Shown: positions 32,768-42,066, numbered from the stretch's first letter. The stretch: DNA of 64,000 bases from Methylobacterium sp. PvR107 (GCF_017833295.1 NZ_JAFIBW010000001.1:2990001-3054000); one strand, 5' to 3'. Program-made: numbers and translations. The notes: generated by a model not told the origin, from the letters alone.

Positions 32768-35113
32768 ATGATGCGCGGGTTCGGCAGGTCCGGCATCGCG
32801 CGCCGCGTCCTCGTGGTCGGGGCGATCCCGATCCTGGTCGCGGCCGCGATCGCGCTCGGCGCCTGGATCCTGCTCCGCGAGGCCGAGCGCGCCCGGGCCG
32901 GCGCCGTGGTGGCGACCGAGACGGCGCAGACGCTCGCGGCGATGAACCGGGCGCGGGCGGATGCCCTGAGCGGCAGCATCGAGGGATGGGACGAGGCCGA
33001 GCGCCGCTTCGACGCGCGCGCGGCGACGGCGACGGCGCAGCTCGAAAGGCTGGAGCATCTCGCGCGGACGCGCGGCCAGGCCGCCCTCGTGGCGACCGTG
33101 ACGGGCGACCTGACCTCGCAGGTGACGCGGATGCGCGCGCTCCTGCTCTCCGAGCGGGCGGCGACCGCGACGATCGCCGACATGGCCCGGCGGGCGGACG
33201 CCCTGGTGGCGCTGACCGACGTCGCGCGCCGGCGCCAGCAGCAGGACAATGCCCAGCTGATCGCCGTGCTGGCCGTCAAGGACGCCGAGCTGGAGCGGAA
33301 CCAGGGCGTCGTCACCGCGCTGCGGGAGCTGCGCGAGGCGATCAGCACGGCGGAGCTGAACCGGGCGCGCATCGGCCGCCCGGTCTTCCCGATCGAGTTC
33401 GACGAACTCGCCGCGGATCTGCAGCAGCTCGACGCCGTGGGCGAAAGGCTGCGCCGGGTCCTGCGCGTCGACGGCGAGGCCGGGGTGGCCGACCGGGCGA
33501 CGGAGCTGCTGAAGGCCTATCGCGACCGGAGCCGGACCGAGGACGACCTCAACCGGGTGCTCTCGGAGGGGTTCGAGCTGACCCGCGCGACCCAGGCGGG
33601 CCGCGTCCTGGTCGAGTGGTGCGACCAGCTCGTCCAGGTGAACGTCGCCCGCCAGGGCCGGCTCTACGAGGAGGTCGCGCTCCTCATCCGCCACTCGGTC
33701 CTCTCGAACGAGGCCGAACTCTCCGCTCAGGACATCGCCCTCACGGCCCTGCGCCTCGCCCGGCGGACCGACGCGGCGCTGGCGGGCCGGGACACCTCCG
33801 AGGCGTCGCGGGTGCTGGCGGCGGGCGCGGACCTGTCCGGCACCTCCCGGACGCTGCTCATCCCGGCAAGCATCCGCGACGAGATGGCGGGGGCGATCGA
33901 CGGCTGGCGCACGCAGCTCGCCGCGACGATCGACAAGATCGGCGAGCAGAACGAGACCATCGCCGACATGGACCGGCGGGCCGCCACCATGAGCGCCAAC
34001 GCCCAGACCCTGAGCCGGGCCTTCATCGACGACGCCGACCAGTTCGGCAGCGTGATCCGGCAGCTCCTGATCGTCGGGGCGGTCGGGGCCCTGTGCCTCG
34101 GGATCGGGGCCGCCGCCGCGGTGGCGCGCTCGATCACCCGGCCGCTGCACGCCCTCCAGCACAGCATCGTCACCGCCGCCGGCGCGCCCACGCCGGAGGA
34201 TATCGGCCGCGACGGCCACCTGCTCACCCGGCGGGACGAACTCGGCGACATCGCCCGGGCGACCAACGCGTTCCTGGAGCAGATCCGCCGCCGGGAGGCG
34301 GACCGACGCAAGGCGTCCCAGCGGGCCGACGATGCGCTCACGACCCTGCGGCAGGCCCAGGAGGACCTGATCCGGGCAGAGCGGCTCGCCTCGCTCGGCC
34401 AGCTCGTGGCGGGCGTCTCGCACGAGATCAGCACCCCGCTCGGCATCGCCCTGACGACGGCGACGCAGGTCCAGTCCGACTCGATGGCCTTCGCGCGCAT
34501 GGTCGAGGAAAACCAGCTCTCCCGCTCGCGGCTGACCCAGTATGCCGGGCGGATGCAGGAGGGCGCGCAGCTCCTGGCCAGTAACCTCATGCGGGCCGCC
34601 GACCTCCTCTACAGCTTCAAGCAGGTGGCGGCCGATCAGGCGATCGAGGACCGCCGCGCGCTGAACCTCGCGGACTGGATCGACGAGCTGCTGAAGAGCC
34701 TGCGGGCCCTGGCGCGGCCGGGCCGGCACGTCTTCGTGGTCGACTGCCCGCCCGACCTCGTCGTCGACACGCTTCCGGGCATCCTGGCGCAGGTCGTGTC
34801 GAACGCCGTCAAGAACGCGATCGAGCACGGCTTCCGGGACCGCGAGGGCGGCCGCATCACCATCACGGGGCTGCGGACCGGGGGCGGGATCGACCTGTCC
34901 ATCGCGGATGACGGGCGCGGCATCGCCAGCGCCGATCTCGGCCGCGTGTTCGACCCGTTCTTCACCACGGCCCGCGCCCGCGGCGGGACGGGCTTGGGCC
35001 TGCACATCGTCCACAACCTCGTGGTGAACCGCCTCCAGGGGCGGGTCGAGTTGCAGAGCAGCGCCGGCGCCGGCACGGTGCTGCGGCTTTGGCTTCCGGA
35101 GCGGCTGGCATGA
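32768..35113 (+). CDS. Sensor histidine kinase with large periplasmic helical domain
   Basis: This 781-residue membrane kinase has a first membrane helix at about residues 11-33 (VLVVGAIPILVAAAIALGAW). A helical, heptad-like periplasmic domain of nearly 400 residues, a second helix near 430-450, a HAMP segment (RSITRPLHALQHS) and a coiled coil follow. The phospho-acceptor histidine is near residue 551 (LVAGVSHEISTPLGIALTTA). The ATPase boxes are NAVKNAIEHGF, DDGRGI and GGTGLGLHIV. The ATG at 32768 or 32771 is chosen because the membrane helix begins there. The stop overlaps the start of a UgpB-like binding-protein gene (ATGA). It is paralogous to the kinase at 38124, including the periplasmic domain. 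No receiver domain is attached. Confidence 0.88.
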   Translation: MMRGFGRSGIARRVLVVGAIPILVAAAIALGAWILLREAERARAGAVVATETAQTLAAMNRARADALSGSIEGWDEAERRFDARAATATAQLERLEHLARTRGQAALVATVTGDLTSQVTRMRALLLSERAATATIADMARRADALVALTDVARRRQQQDNAQLIAVLAVKDAELERNQGVVTALRELREAISTAELNRARIGRPVFPIEFDELAADLQQLDAVGERLRRVLRVDGEAGVADRATELLKAYRDRSRTEDDLNRVLSEGFELTRATQAGRVLVEWCDQLVQVNVARQGRLYEEVALLIRHSVLSNEAELSAQDIALTALRLARRTDAALAGRDTSEASRVLAAGADLSGTSRTLLIPASIRDEMAGAIDGWRTQLAATIDKIGEQNETIADMDRRAATMSANAQTLSRAFIDDADQFGSVIRQLLIVGAVGALCLGIGAAAAVARSITRPLHALQHSIVTAAGAPTPEDIGRDGHLLTRRDELGDIARATNAFLEQIRRREADRRKASQRADDALTTLRQAQEDLIRAERLASLGQLVAGVSHEISTPLGIALTTATQVQSDSMAFARMVEENQLSRSRLTQYAGRMQEGAQLLASNLMRAADLLYSFKQVAADQAIEDRRALNLADWIDELLKSLRALARPGRHVFVVDCPPDLVVDTLPGILAQVVSNAVKNAIEHGFRDREGGRITITGLRTGGGIDLSIADDGRGIASADLGRVFDPFFTTARARGGTGLGLHIVHNLVVNRLQGRVELQSSAGAGTVLRLWLPERLA

Positions 35114-36462
35114 GCAGAGCGACGCGGAACGCCCCGCCCGGCGGGCTCTTCCGGCTGGGCGTGCTGATCGCCGGCCTGCTTCTCGCGCTGCGCCCGCTCC
35201 CGGCCGCCGCCGTCACCGAGCTGCAGTTCTGGCACGCCCTCGACGGGCCGAACGGCGAGCTGGTGACCCGCCTCGCCGAGACCTTCAACGCGTCGCAAGC
35301 CGATTACCGGGTCGTCCCGGTCTACAAGGGCAGCTACGCCGAGACGATCAGCAGCGGCATCACGGCCTACCGCACCGGCGCGGCGCCGCACCTGCTCCAG
35401 GTCTTCGAGGTCGGCAACGGGACCATGGCGGCCGCCATCGGCGCCGTCAGGCCGGTCGCCACCGTGATGCGGGAGGCGGGCCTCGCGGTGACGCCGGAGG
35501 ATTTCCTGCCGGTCGTCGCCACCAACTACCTGGATTCGGAGGGCGGGATGCTGTCCCTGCCCTTCAACGTCTCCTCGACGGTGATGTGGATCAACCGCGA
35601 CCGGTTCCGGCAGGCGGGCCTCGACGCCAACCATCTGCCGACGACCTGGCCGGAGGTCTTCGAGGCCGCGCGGCGGCTTAGGGCGGCGGACGGCGAGCGG
35701 TGTGCGCTGTCTTCCGCCTGGCCGACCTGGGTGCATCTCGAGCAGCTGTCGGTCTGGCACGACCGGCCGATCGCGACCCGGTCCAACGGCCTGGACGGCT
35801 ACGACGCCGAGCTCGTCTTCAACGGCCCGCTCCAGGTCCGCCACCTGCAGAACCTCGTCGACCTGCAGCGCGCGGGCGTGTTCGCCTACAACGACCGCGT
35901 CAACCGCGGGGAATCCCGGTTCGTCTCGGGCGACTGCGCGCTCTTCCTCACCTCGTCGAGCCTCTACGGGAAGGTCTCCACCGCGGCCCGGTTCGACTGG
36001 ACGGTGGCGCCGATGCCGTTCTACCCCGACGTGGTCGCGGAGCCGCAGAACGCGATCCTGGGCGGCGGCTCACTCTACGTGATGCAGGGCAAGACGCCGG
36101 ACGAGTACCGCGGCGTCGCCCGGTTCCTGGCCTTCCTCATGGAGGGACGGCAGCAGGCCGCGCTCTACCGGAACACCGGCTACATCCCCACGACGCGCGC
36201 CGCCTACGACGACGCGGTGGCCGAAGGCTTCTTCGAGCGGCACCCGCAGCTCCACGTCGCCGTGCAGGAGCTCACGCGGCGCCCGCCGACGCGCAACACG
36301 GCCGGGCTGCGCCTGGGCAACATGCTGCAGATCCGCGACCTGTGGGCGGAGGAGCTGGAGGCGGCGCTCAGCGGCGCGAAGTCGCCGCAGCAGGCCCTCG
36401 ACGACGCCGTGGCCCGGGGCAACCAGGTGCTGCGGGTCTTCCAGCAGCGGACGAAGAAATGA
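35110..36462 (+). CDS. UgpB-like extracellular solute-binding protein, coupled to kinase gene
   Basis: This 450-residue protein has a signal peptide of about 33 residues and a family 1 extracellular solute-binding domain closest in style to glycerol-3-phosphate-binding UgpB. Marks are ELQFWHALDGPNGELVTRLA, VYKGSYAETISSGITAYRTG, PHLLQVFEVGNGTM, LPFNVSSTVMWINRD and GGGSLYVM. Its ATG overlaps the stop of the upstream kinase gene, and no permease or ATPase gene is near. The tight coupling suggests that it acts as ligand receptor for the kinase rather than in transport, which is inference. Ligand unknown. Confidence 0.85.
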   Translation: MSRATRNAPPGGLFRLGVLIAGLLLALRPLPAAAVTELQFWHALDGPNGELVTRLAETFNASQADYRVVPVYKGSYAETISSGITAYRTGAAPHLLQVFEVGNGTMAAAIGAVRPVATVMREAGLAVTPEDFLPVVATNYLDSEGGMLSLPFNVSSTVMWINRDRFRQAGLDANHLPTTWPEVFEAARRLRAADGERCALSSAWPTWVHLEQLSVWHDRPIATRSNGLDGYDAELVFNGPLQVRHLQNLVDLQRAGVFAYNDRVNRGESRFVSGDCALFLTSSSLYGKVSTAARFDWTVAPMPFYPDVVAEPQNAILGGGSLYVMQGKTPDEYRGVARFLAFLMEGRQQAALYRNTGYIPTTRAAYDDAVAEGFFERHPQLHVAVQELTRRPPTRNTAGLRLGNMLQIRDLWAEELEAALSGAKSPQQALDDAVARGNQVLRVFQQRTKK

Positions 36463-36489
36463 GCGCGGCGGGCCGGTCGGCCCGCACCG

Positions 36490-38127
36490 TCACCGCGGGC
36501 CGCGGAACCGCACCGTCTCGAACAGGTGGCGGCCGAGCGGGTCCATCGTCAGGCCGAGCACGTCGCTGCGGATCGCCAGATGGACCTTGGTGTGCGCCAG
36601 GGGCACCCAGGGCATCGCCTGCCGGACGATGGCCTGGGCCTGCCGGTACAGGGCCTGCCGCGCCTCGCGGTCGCCGGTGCGGCGGGCGGCCTCGACCAGA
36701 CGGTCGTAGGCCGGGTCGCACCAGCGGGCGAGGTTGGCCCCGCCGGCCTGGGCGGCCTTGCAGCCGAGCAGCACGTTCAGGAAGTTGTCGGGATCGCCGT
36801 TGTCGCTGGTCCAGCCGTAGAGCATCAGGCTGGGCTCCCCGCCGTAGAGCGCGGCGCGGTACGCGTTCCAGGGGCGCGTGACCGGGCGGGCGCGGATGCC
36901 GACCTGCGCGAGGTCGGCCTGGATCATGTCGGCGACGCGCCGTCCGTTCGGGTTGTAGGGCCGGCTGACCGGCGGGTACCACAGGTCGGTCTCGAAGCCC
37001 TCCGCGAGCCCGGCTTCGGCGAGCAGGCGCAGGGCCTCGGCGCGGTCGAAGGGCGTGTCCGGCCGGTCGGCCTCGTGGGCCCAGATTCCCGGCGGCAGCG
37101 GCCCCTGGGCCAGGATGCCGGCATCGCCGTAGACGCCCGCCACGATCGCCTGCCGGTCGATGGCGAGGTTGACGGCGCGCCGCACCCGGACATCGTTGAA
37201 AGGTGTCTTCGTCGTGTTGAGCGCGAGATAGGCGACGTTCAGCTCGGCGAGCGCGAGCAGCGTCAGGCCCGGCTCCGCCCGGATCGCGTCGAGGTCGCCG
37301 GTCGCCGGGAACGCCATGGCGTGGCACTCCCCGGCCCGCAGCTTGGTCAGCCGCACCGCCGCATTCGGGGTGATCGCGAAGACGAGGCCGTCCGGGCGCT
37401 CGCCCCGTTCGCCGTCCTCCGCTTTGCGGCGCCAGTAATCCGGGAAGGCGCGGTAGCGCAGGATTTGATCCGGCCGGTAGCCCTCGAACACGAACGGGCC
37501 GGTCCCGATCGGCGCGCGCGCGAGGTCGTCCGACGCGTTGCCGGCCGCGAGAATCGCCGCGTACTCGGCCGACAGGATGGCGCCGAAGGCCTGGGCGATG
37601 TTGGCGAGGAAGGTGGTGTCGGCCTCGCGCAGCCGGAAGCGGACGTGGCGCGGATCCGGTGCGTCGATGGCCTCGATCAGGTCGGCGAGGCCGAGATCGT
37701 GGAAGTAGGTGAAGCCCGGCGCGGCGCCGTCGGGTCCGGGGCGCCGCTGGCGGCTGAAGGAGAACACCACGTCCTCGGCGTTCAGCGGGCGCGTCGGGGT
37801 GAAGCGCGCGTTGGCGTGGAAGCGCACGCCGTCCCGCAGGGCGAAGACGTAGGTCCGCCCGTCCTCCGAGACCGTCCAGGATTCGGCGAGGCCCGGGCGG
37901 ATCGTCGTGGTGCCGGGCGCGAACTCCACCAGCGTGTTGTAGACCTGCCAGGCCGCGTTCATCGTGGTGGTGGTCGTGGCAAGGGCCGGATCGAAGCTCT
38001 CCGGGCTGCCCTCCGAGCAGAACACGAAGGTGCGGGCCGCCGCCGGCCCCGGGGCCAGGAGAAGCCCAGGGAGCAGGCCCGCCGCCAGGGCGAGGAGCCC
38101 GGCCCGGCCTCCCGCGGCCGGCCTCAC
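36490..38127 (-). CDS. DppA/OppA-type extracellular solute-binding protein, coupled to kinase gene
   Basis: This 545-residue protein has a signal peptide of about 31 residues (LLALAAGLLPGLLLAPGPAA) and a family 5 solute-binding domain. Marks are FVFCSEGSPESFDPALATTT, ESWTVSEDGRTYVFALRDGV, FSRQRRP, APIGTGPFVFEGY and NVAYLALNTTKTPFNDVRVR. These are as in dipeptide-binding DppA, including the CxxGxPxxFDP start. Its ATG overlaps the stop of the kinase gene 38124-40448 by four bases. No permease or ATPase genes are present. It faces the UgpB-like gene tail to tail with a 27-base gap. Confidence 0.88.
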   Translation of the reverse strand: MRPAAGGRAGLLALAAGLLPGLLLAPGPAAARTFVFCSEGSPESFDPALATTTTTMNAAWQVYNTLVEFAPGTTTIRPGLAESWTVSEDGRTYVFALRDGVRFHANARFTPTRPLNAEDVVFSFSRQRRPGPDGAAPGFTYFHDLGLADLIEAIDAPDPRHVRFRLREADTTFLANIAQAFGAILSAEYAAILAAGNASDDLARAPIGTGPFVFEGYRPDQILRYRAFPDYWRRKAEDGERGERPDGLVFAITPNAAVRLTKLRAGECHAMAFPATGDLDAIRAEPGLTLLALAELNVAYLALNTTKTPFNDVRVRRAVNLAIDRQAIVAGVYGDAGILAQGPLPPGIWAHEADRPDTPFDRAEALRLLAEAGLAEGFETDLWYPPVSRPYNPNGRRVADMIQADLAQVGIRARPVTRPWNAYRAALYGGEPSLMLYGWTSDNGDPDNFLNVLLGCKAAQAGGANLARWCDPAYDRLVEAARRTGDREARQALYRQAQAIVRQAMPWVPLAHTKVHLAIRSDVLGLTMDPLGRHLFETVRFRGPR

Positions 38128-40448
38128 GGCGTCCCGATCGCGGCGGGCAGCGGCCGCGCCGTCGCCTCGGTGCGGCGCGCGGGAAACTCGATCTGCACGA
38201 GGGTGCCCTGGCCGAGTTCGCTGGTCAGCGCGATGCGGCCGCCGAGCTTGGCGGTCACGAGGTTGTGGACGATGTGCATGCCGAGCCCCGTGCTGCCGGC
38301 GCTGCGCGCCGTCGTGAAGAACGGATCGAAGATCCGGTCGAGGTGCTCCGGCGGGATGCCCCGGCCGGTGTCGCGGACCTCCATGCGCACGAGGCCGCCC
38401 TCCCGCACCGACACGTCCACGGCGATCCGGCCCGGCTCGCCCGCGCGGAAGCCGTGCACGACCGCGTTGGCGATCAGGTTGGTCAGGATCTGCGCCAGCA
38501 CGCCGGGATTGGTGTCGATGACGAGGTCCTCCGGACAGGCGCGATCCACCCTGTGGCCGCCCTTGCGCAGCAGCGGCCGCAGGCTCGCCAGCAGGTCGTC
38601 GAGCCAGGTCGCCAGCGCGACGCTGCGGCTCTCGTCGCTGACCCGGTCGACCGCGACCTGCTTGAAGCCCTGGACGAGGTCGGCGGCCCGGGTGAGGTTG
38701 GTGCAGAGCAGGGTGGCGCCCTCCTCGACCCGGTCGACGAAATGGTTGAGCCGGGAGCGCGACAGCGTGCCGGCGGACAGCCCCGTCCGGAAGGTCCGCG
38801 CCTCGTCGCTCATGAGCGTCCCGGTGGTGAGCGCGATGCCGAGCGGCGTGTTGATCTCGTGGGCGACCCCGGCCACGAGCTGCCCGAGGGAGGCGAGCTT
38901 CTCGGCCCGGACGAGGTTGTCCTGGGTCCGGCGCAGCTCGACCAGGGCGACGTCGGCCTGATCTTTGGCCCGGCGCAGCGCCCCTTCCCGGCGCGCGATC
39001 TCGGAGACGAAGACGGCCGTGGCGCGGGCGATGTCGCCGAGCTCGTCCCGGCGGCCCGTGCCCCGCACGGCCGCGCCCGCCGGGCTGCCGGTCAGCATCA
39101 CCATGTCGCCCTGCAGGGCGCGCAAAGGCACCAGGATCGAGCGGGCGACGAGGATCACCACCAGGGCACCGAACAGCAGCAGCCCGGCCGCGCCGGCGAG
39201 CAGGATCCGCTGGATGAAGCTGCCGAACCGGTCGGCATCGCCCACGAAGGCGTCGTTCAGGGCCTTGGCGCTGTCGATCATCGTCGCGGCGAGCCCGTCC
39301 ATCGTGACGATCATGGCGTTCTGGCTCCGCAGGCCCCCGATGGTCGTGGTCAGGCGCGCCCGCCAGCCGTCGAGGGCCTGGATCATGTCGGCCTGGATCA
39401 GCGGCGAGATCGGCAGGGCGCTGGCGCTCCGGGCCAGGCGCTCGCCCTCGGCCAGCAGCCGCTCGGCGAGGGCCGCGTCGCGGTGCAGCAGGGCGCCCGC
39501 CGTGCGCGGCCCGAGCTTGAGGGTGCCGATCGCGACGTTCTGGGTGGCCTGCTCGATCTCGTTGGCCTCCACCGAATAGGCCAGCAATTGCGCCACCTCG
39601 TCGTGCAGGCTCTCCTGGCCGGAGGTCTCGATCTTCAGGTTGCGCTCGATCCAGCCGTCGAGCTTGCCGCGGTCCGGGTTGTGCCCCGCGGCCTCGACGG
39701 TCAGCGCGTCGAGGGCCTCGGCCTCGGCCTCGCGGCCGTCGGCCCGCAGCGCCGCCGCCAGGTCGCGGCTGGCGGCACGGAAGCGGGCCTGCGCGCGCTG
39801 AGCCTCGGACTCGGAGACCGCGGCTTCGGCCGGATCGGCGCCCTGGCCGGCGCCCTGGGCGGAGCCTCGCGCGGCAATCACCGCGCTCTCGGCGGTCCGA
39901 ACCCGCAGGACGTTGAGGCGGGCGACGAGGCCGCGGGCGACCCGCAAAGCCTCGACCTTCTCGGCCAGCGAGCGGGCGAGGTCGGCGTTCGAGGCCTGCT
40001 GCCGCAGGCGCGCCCGGTCGGTGAGGTCGATCAGGGTGTCGGCCCGCTGCGTCATCTCGCGGATCAGGCCGTCATTCTCCCGGGTGCGCCGGACGAAGGC
40101 GTCCATCTGGCTGCGGTAGCGGGCGAGCGCCGCCTCCACCGAGGCGATGCGGGACCGCTGTGCGTCGATGCGGGCGAAGCCCGTGAGCCGGCCGAGGCCG
40201 GCTTCCGCCCGCGCCGCCAGGCCGGCGAAGCGCTCGGCATAGGCGGGCCGGTCCTGCGCGTCCGCGGCGGCGTACTGGTCGCGGACCAAACGCGCGGTGG
40301 CGAGGTCATGGTACACGTCGGCGACCAGGACCGCCCCGCCCCGGGCGCGCTCCTCCTGGGCCAGGAGGAGCCAGCCGGCCATGGCGATCGCGCCGGCGGC
40401 GAGGATCGGCACGCCTCCGACCAGGGCGATCTTGGGTCCAACCCGCAT
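38124..40448 (-). CDS. Sensor histidine kinase with large periplasmic helical domain (paralogue)
   Basis: This 774-residue kinase mirrors the one at 32768: membrane helix at residues 6-27 (IALVGGVPILAAGAIAMAGW), periplasmic helical domain of about 380 residues, second helix, HAMP (RSILVPLRALQGD), coiled coil, phospho-acceptor histidine near residue 530 (LVAGVAHEINTPLGIALTTG), and ATPase boxes NLIANAVVHGF, DTGRGIPP and GSTGLGMHIV. The periplasmic ends of the two kinases align (DGWRARLTTTIGGLRSQN against DGWRTQLAATIDKIGEQN). ATG 40448 starts at the first helix; the longer frame to 40787 has no coding look. Translationally coupled to the DppA-like gene. Confidence 0.88.
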   Translation of the reverse strand: MRVGPKIALVGGVPILAAGAIAMAGWLLLAQEERARGGAVLVADVYHDLATARLVRDQYAAADAQDRPAYAERFAGLAARAEAGLGRLTGFARIDAQRSRIASVEAALARYRSQMDAFVRRTRENDGLIREMTQRADTLIDLTDRARLRQQASNADLARSLAEKVEALRVARGLVARLNVLRVRTAESAVIAARGSAQGAGQGADPAEAAVSESEAQRAQARFRAASRDLAAALRADGREAEAEALDALTVEAAGHNPDRGKLDGWIERNLKIETSGQESLHDEVAQLLAYSVEANEIEQATQNVAIGTLKLGPRTAGALLHRDAALAERLLAEGERLARSASALPISPLIQADMIQALDGWRARLTTTIGGLRSQNAMIVTMDGLAATMIDSAKALNDAFVGDADRFGSFIQRILLAGAAGLLLFGALVVILVARSILVPLRALQGDMVMLTGSPAGAAVRGTGRRDELGDIARATAVFVSEIARREGALRRAKDQADVALVELRRTQDNLVRAEKLASLGQLVAGVAHEINTPLGIALTTGTLMSDEARTFRTGLSAGTLSRSRLNHFVDRVEEGATLLCTNLTRAADLVQGFKQVAVDRVSDESRSVALATWLDDLLASLRPLLRKGGHRVDRACPEDLVIDTNPGVLAQILTNLIANAVVHGFRAGEPGRIAVDVSVREGGLVRMEVRDTGRGIPPEHLDRIFDPFFTTARSAGSTGLGMHIVHNLVTAKLGGRIALTSELGQGTLVQIEFPARRTEATARPLPAAIGTP

Positions 40449-40713
40449 CCGCGTCCCGACATAGGGGTCCGGCAACAACTTAAAGCCGTGTCGGAGCGCG
40501 GTGCAATCAGGCGGAGCTCCCACCAATCCCCGCGGCCCGGCGACCGGGTTATCCTGTTCCCGTTTGCAGCCCTCGGTCGATGCCGCCTGCTCCGTCATCA
40601 CGCGCGCCGCAGCGTGACCCAGGGCGGCGCGACGAGGCCGGCCGGCTCTGCGCTGCTGGATTGCTTCGCCGCGCTCGCAAAGACGGCGTCGCAGCCACCC
40701 ACCACGCGCGGTC

Positions 40714-40929
40714 TCAGCGGGGTTGGGATCCGGCCGGTCGCGGGTCGGGGCCGGCCAGCACCGCATCCTGCGCGTCACGCGCGCCATCGCGCGGCGCAGG
40801 CACGCCGAAGCGTTCCGCCCGGGTCGGCGGGGGCCGCGGCGCGGGATCCCGGCCGCGGAGCATTAGGCGGAGCCGGCGCAGCAGATCGGGATCTTCGCCG
40901 GCGCCGGGATCGTCGCTGAAATGCGGCAT
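40714..40929 (-). CDS. Possible small hypothetical protein
   Basis: This 71-residue frame reads MPHFSDDPGAGEDPDLLRRL, with a leucine/arginine-rich helix, then a proline- and arginine-rich tail. No family was recognised. The ribosome site upstream (GAGAGGCGGGG) is acceptable but far. It begins 15 bases after the end of the secreted Cys-containing protein gene on the same strand. It may be real or a chance frame. Confidence 0.35.
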   Translation of the reverse strand: MPHFSDDPGAGEDPDLLRRLRLMLRGRDPAPRPPPTRAERFGVPAPRDGARDAQDAVLAGPDPRPAGSQPR

Positions 40930-40944
40930 GGCGGCCCCCGCCTC

Positions 40945-41214
40945 TCACCGCAGGCCGGGCGCGGGCTCGACCGCGATGAGCCGGACGCGGCGCGGTGCCC
41001 GCTCTCCCGCCGCGCCGAGGCCCGCGCAGGCGCCCGGCGGGTACGGCCAGGCCGCGCCGGCACAGGCGGCGCCATCACGGAGGGACGCGGCGGAAGCCCG
41101 CGCACCGCGATCCGCCACCGGCGCCGCGCCGCCCGGGGCGACCAGGCCGACGAGCGCCAGAACGCAGAGCGTGCCGGCCGACGCGGCCGACGAGGGTCCG
41201 ATCACATGTCGCAT
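40945..41214 (-). CDS. Small secreted protein with CxxxxWPYxxxxC motif
   Basis: This 89-residue protein has a signal peptide of about 30 residues (SAGTLCVLALVGLVAPGGAA). The mature part contains ACAGAAWPYPPGACAGLG and a basic RRVRLIAVEP end. The spacing Cys-x4-Trp-Pro-Tyr-x4-Cys is shared by many small exported proteins of rhizobia and Methylobacterium-like bacteria, whose function is not known. The two cysteines probably form a disulfide in the periplasm. It is located between the kinase gene 38124-40448 and the OmpR-type regulator, all on the minus strand. Confidence 0.65.
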   Translation of the reverse strand: MRHVIGPSSAASAGTLCVLALVGLVAPGGAAPVADRGARASAASLRDGAACAGAAWPYPPGACAGLGAAGERAPRRVRLIAVEPAPGLR

Positions 41215-41309
41215 GGCCCGTCCTCCGGGCCCCCACGGCCCTCGGTCCTGCCACGCTGATAGAGGCTTTCCGTGCCGCGGTTATTGCGTCCCGGCCCGTC
41301 CGAGAGCCG

Positions 41310-41343
41310 AAATGTTGCGTCCGCACCTAGGGACGCAACATTT
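41310..41343 (-). terminator. Perfect 13-bp inverted repeat after the OmpR-type regulator gene
   Basis: AAATGTTGCGTCC (41310-41322) and GGACGCAACATTT (41331-41343) are exact reverse complements with an 8-base loop. It starts 12 bases past the regulator stop codon (41356). The T-run is inside the stem end, so it may end transcription from either side. It may alternatively be a protein-binding dyad. Confidence 0.65.
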
Positions 41344-41355
41344 CTCCGCCCTTCA

Positions 41356-42066
41356 TCAGTCTCCCTCGGGACGGAAGATGTATCCGAGGCCCCTGACCGT
41401 GCGGATGTAGCGCGGATTGCTGGGATCCGGCTCGACCTTCTTGCGGATCCGGTTGATCCGCACGTCGATGGCGCGGTCGAACGCGTCCGGATCGCGGGCA
41501 TCGGCGAGGTCGAGCAGCCGCTCGCGCGACAGGGCCCGCCGCGGGTTGTCGGCGAAGGCCTTCAAGAGGTCGAATTCCGAGCGGGTCAGGGCCTGTTCGA
41601 GGCCGGCATCGTCGCTCAGGCGCAGGGCGTCGAGTTCCAGCCACTTGGTCCCGAACCGGATCCGGCGTCCCTCCTCCGGGCCGGGAGCCATCGGAACCCC
41701 CGGCGCCTGCACGCGGCGCAGCACGGAGCGCACCCGGGCGACCAGCTCCCGCAATTCGCAGGGCTTGGGCAGATAATCGTCGGCCCCGAGTTCCAGCCCG
41801 ACCACCCGGTCGATCGCGCTCGCCGTCGCGGTGAGCATGATGATCGGGATCGCCGTACGGGCCTTGAGGTCGCGCACGATGGAGAGCCCGTCTTCCTCCG
41901 GCATGTTCAGGTCAAGCACGATCAGATCCAGGCTTTGCCGGGCGAGGTGCTCCCGCAACGCCCATCCTCCGTCGCACAGGACCACCGCGAAGCCATGGAG
42001 CTTCAGGTAATCACCGACCATCTCGCGGGTCGCCGCCTCGTCGTCGACGACCGCAATCGAAGGCAT
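41356..42066 (-). CDS. OmpR-family response regulator
   Basis: This 236-residue two-domain regulator has a receiver (IAVVDDEAATREMVGDYLKL, phospho-aspartate in DLIVLDLNMPEEDGL near residue 52, LTAT, and the lysine in YLPKPCELRELVARV). A C-terminal winged helix of the Trans_reg_C type follows (LTRSEFDLLKAFADNPRRAL and DVRINRIRKKVEPDPSNPRY, ending IRTVRGLGYIF). ATG 42066 gives the standard OmpR length; 42117 and 42132 are upstream in-frame alternatives. It is the only DNA-binding response regulator near the two kinase/binding-protein operons and is therefore the obvious candidate partner. It is divergent from the hybrid kinase at 42252. Confidence 0.88.
   Translation of the reverse strand: MPSIAVVDDEAATREMVGDYLKLHGFAVVLCDGGWALREHLARQSLDLIVLDLNMPEEDGLSIVRDLKARTAIPIIMLTATASAIDRVVGLELGADDYLPKPCELRELVARVRSVLRRVQAPGVPMAPGPEEGRRIRFGTKWLELDALRLSDDAGLEQALTRSEFDLLKAFADNPRRALSRERLLDLADARDPDAFDRAIDVRINRIRKKVEPDPSNPRYIRTVRGLGYIFRPEGD

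Noticed and set aside
36526..38961. Plus-strand 811-codon open frame, and a similar one at 38265-40919
   Set aside because: Both are antisense to the DppA-like and kinase 2 genes, whose domains are unmistakable.
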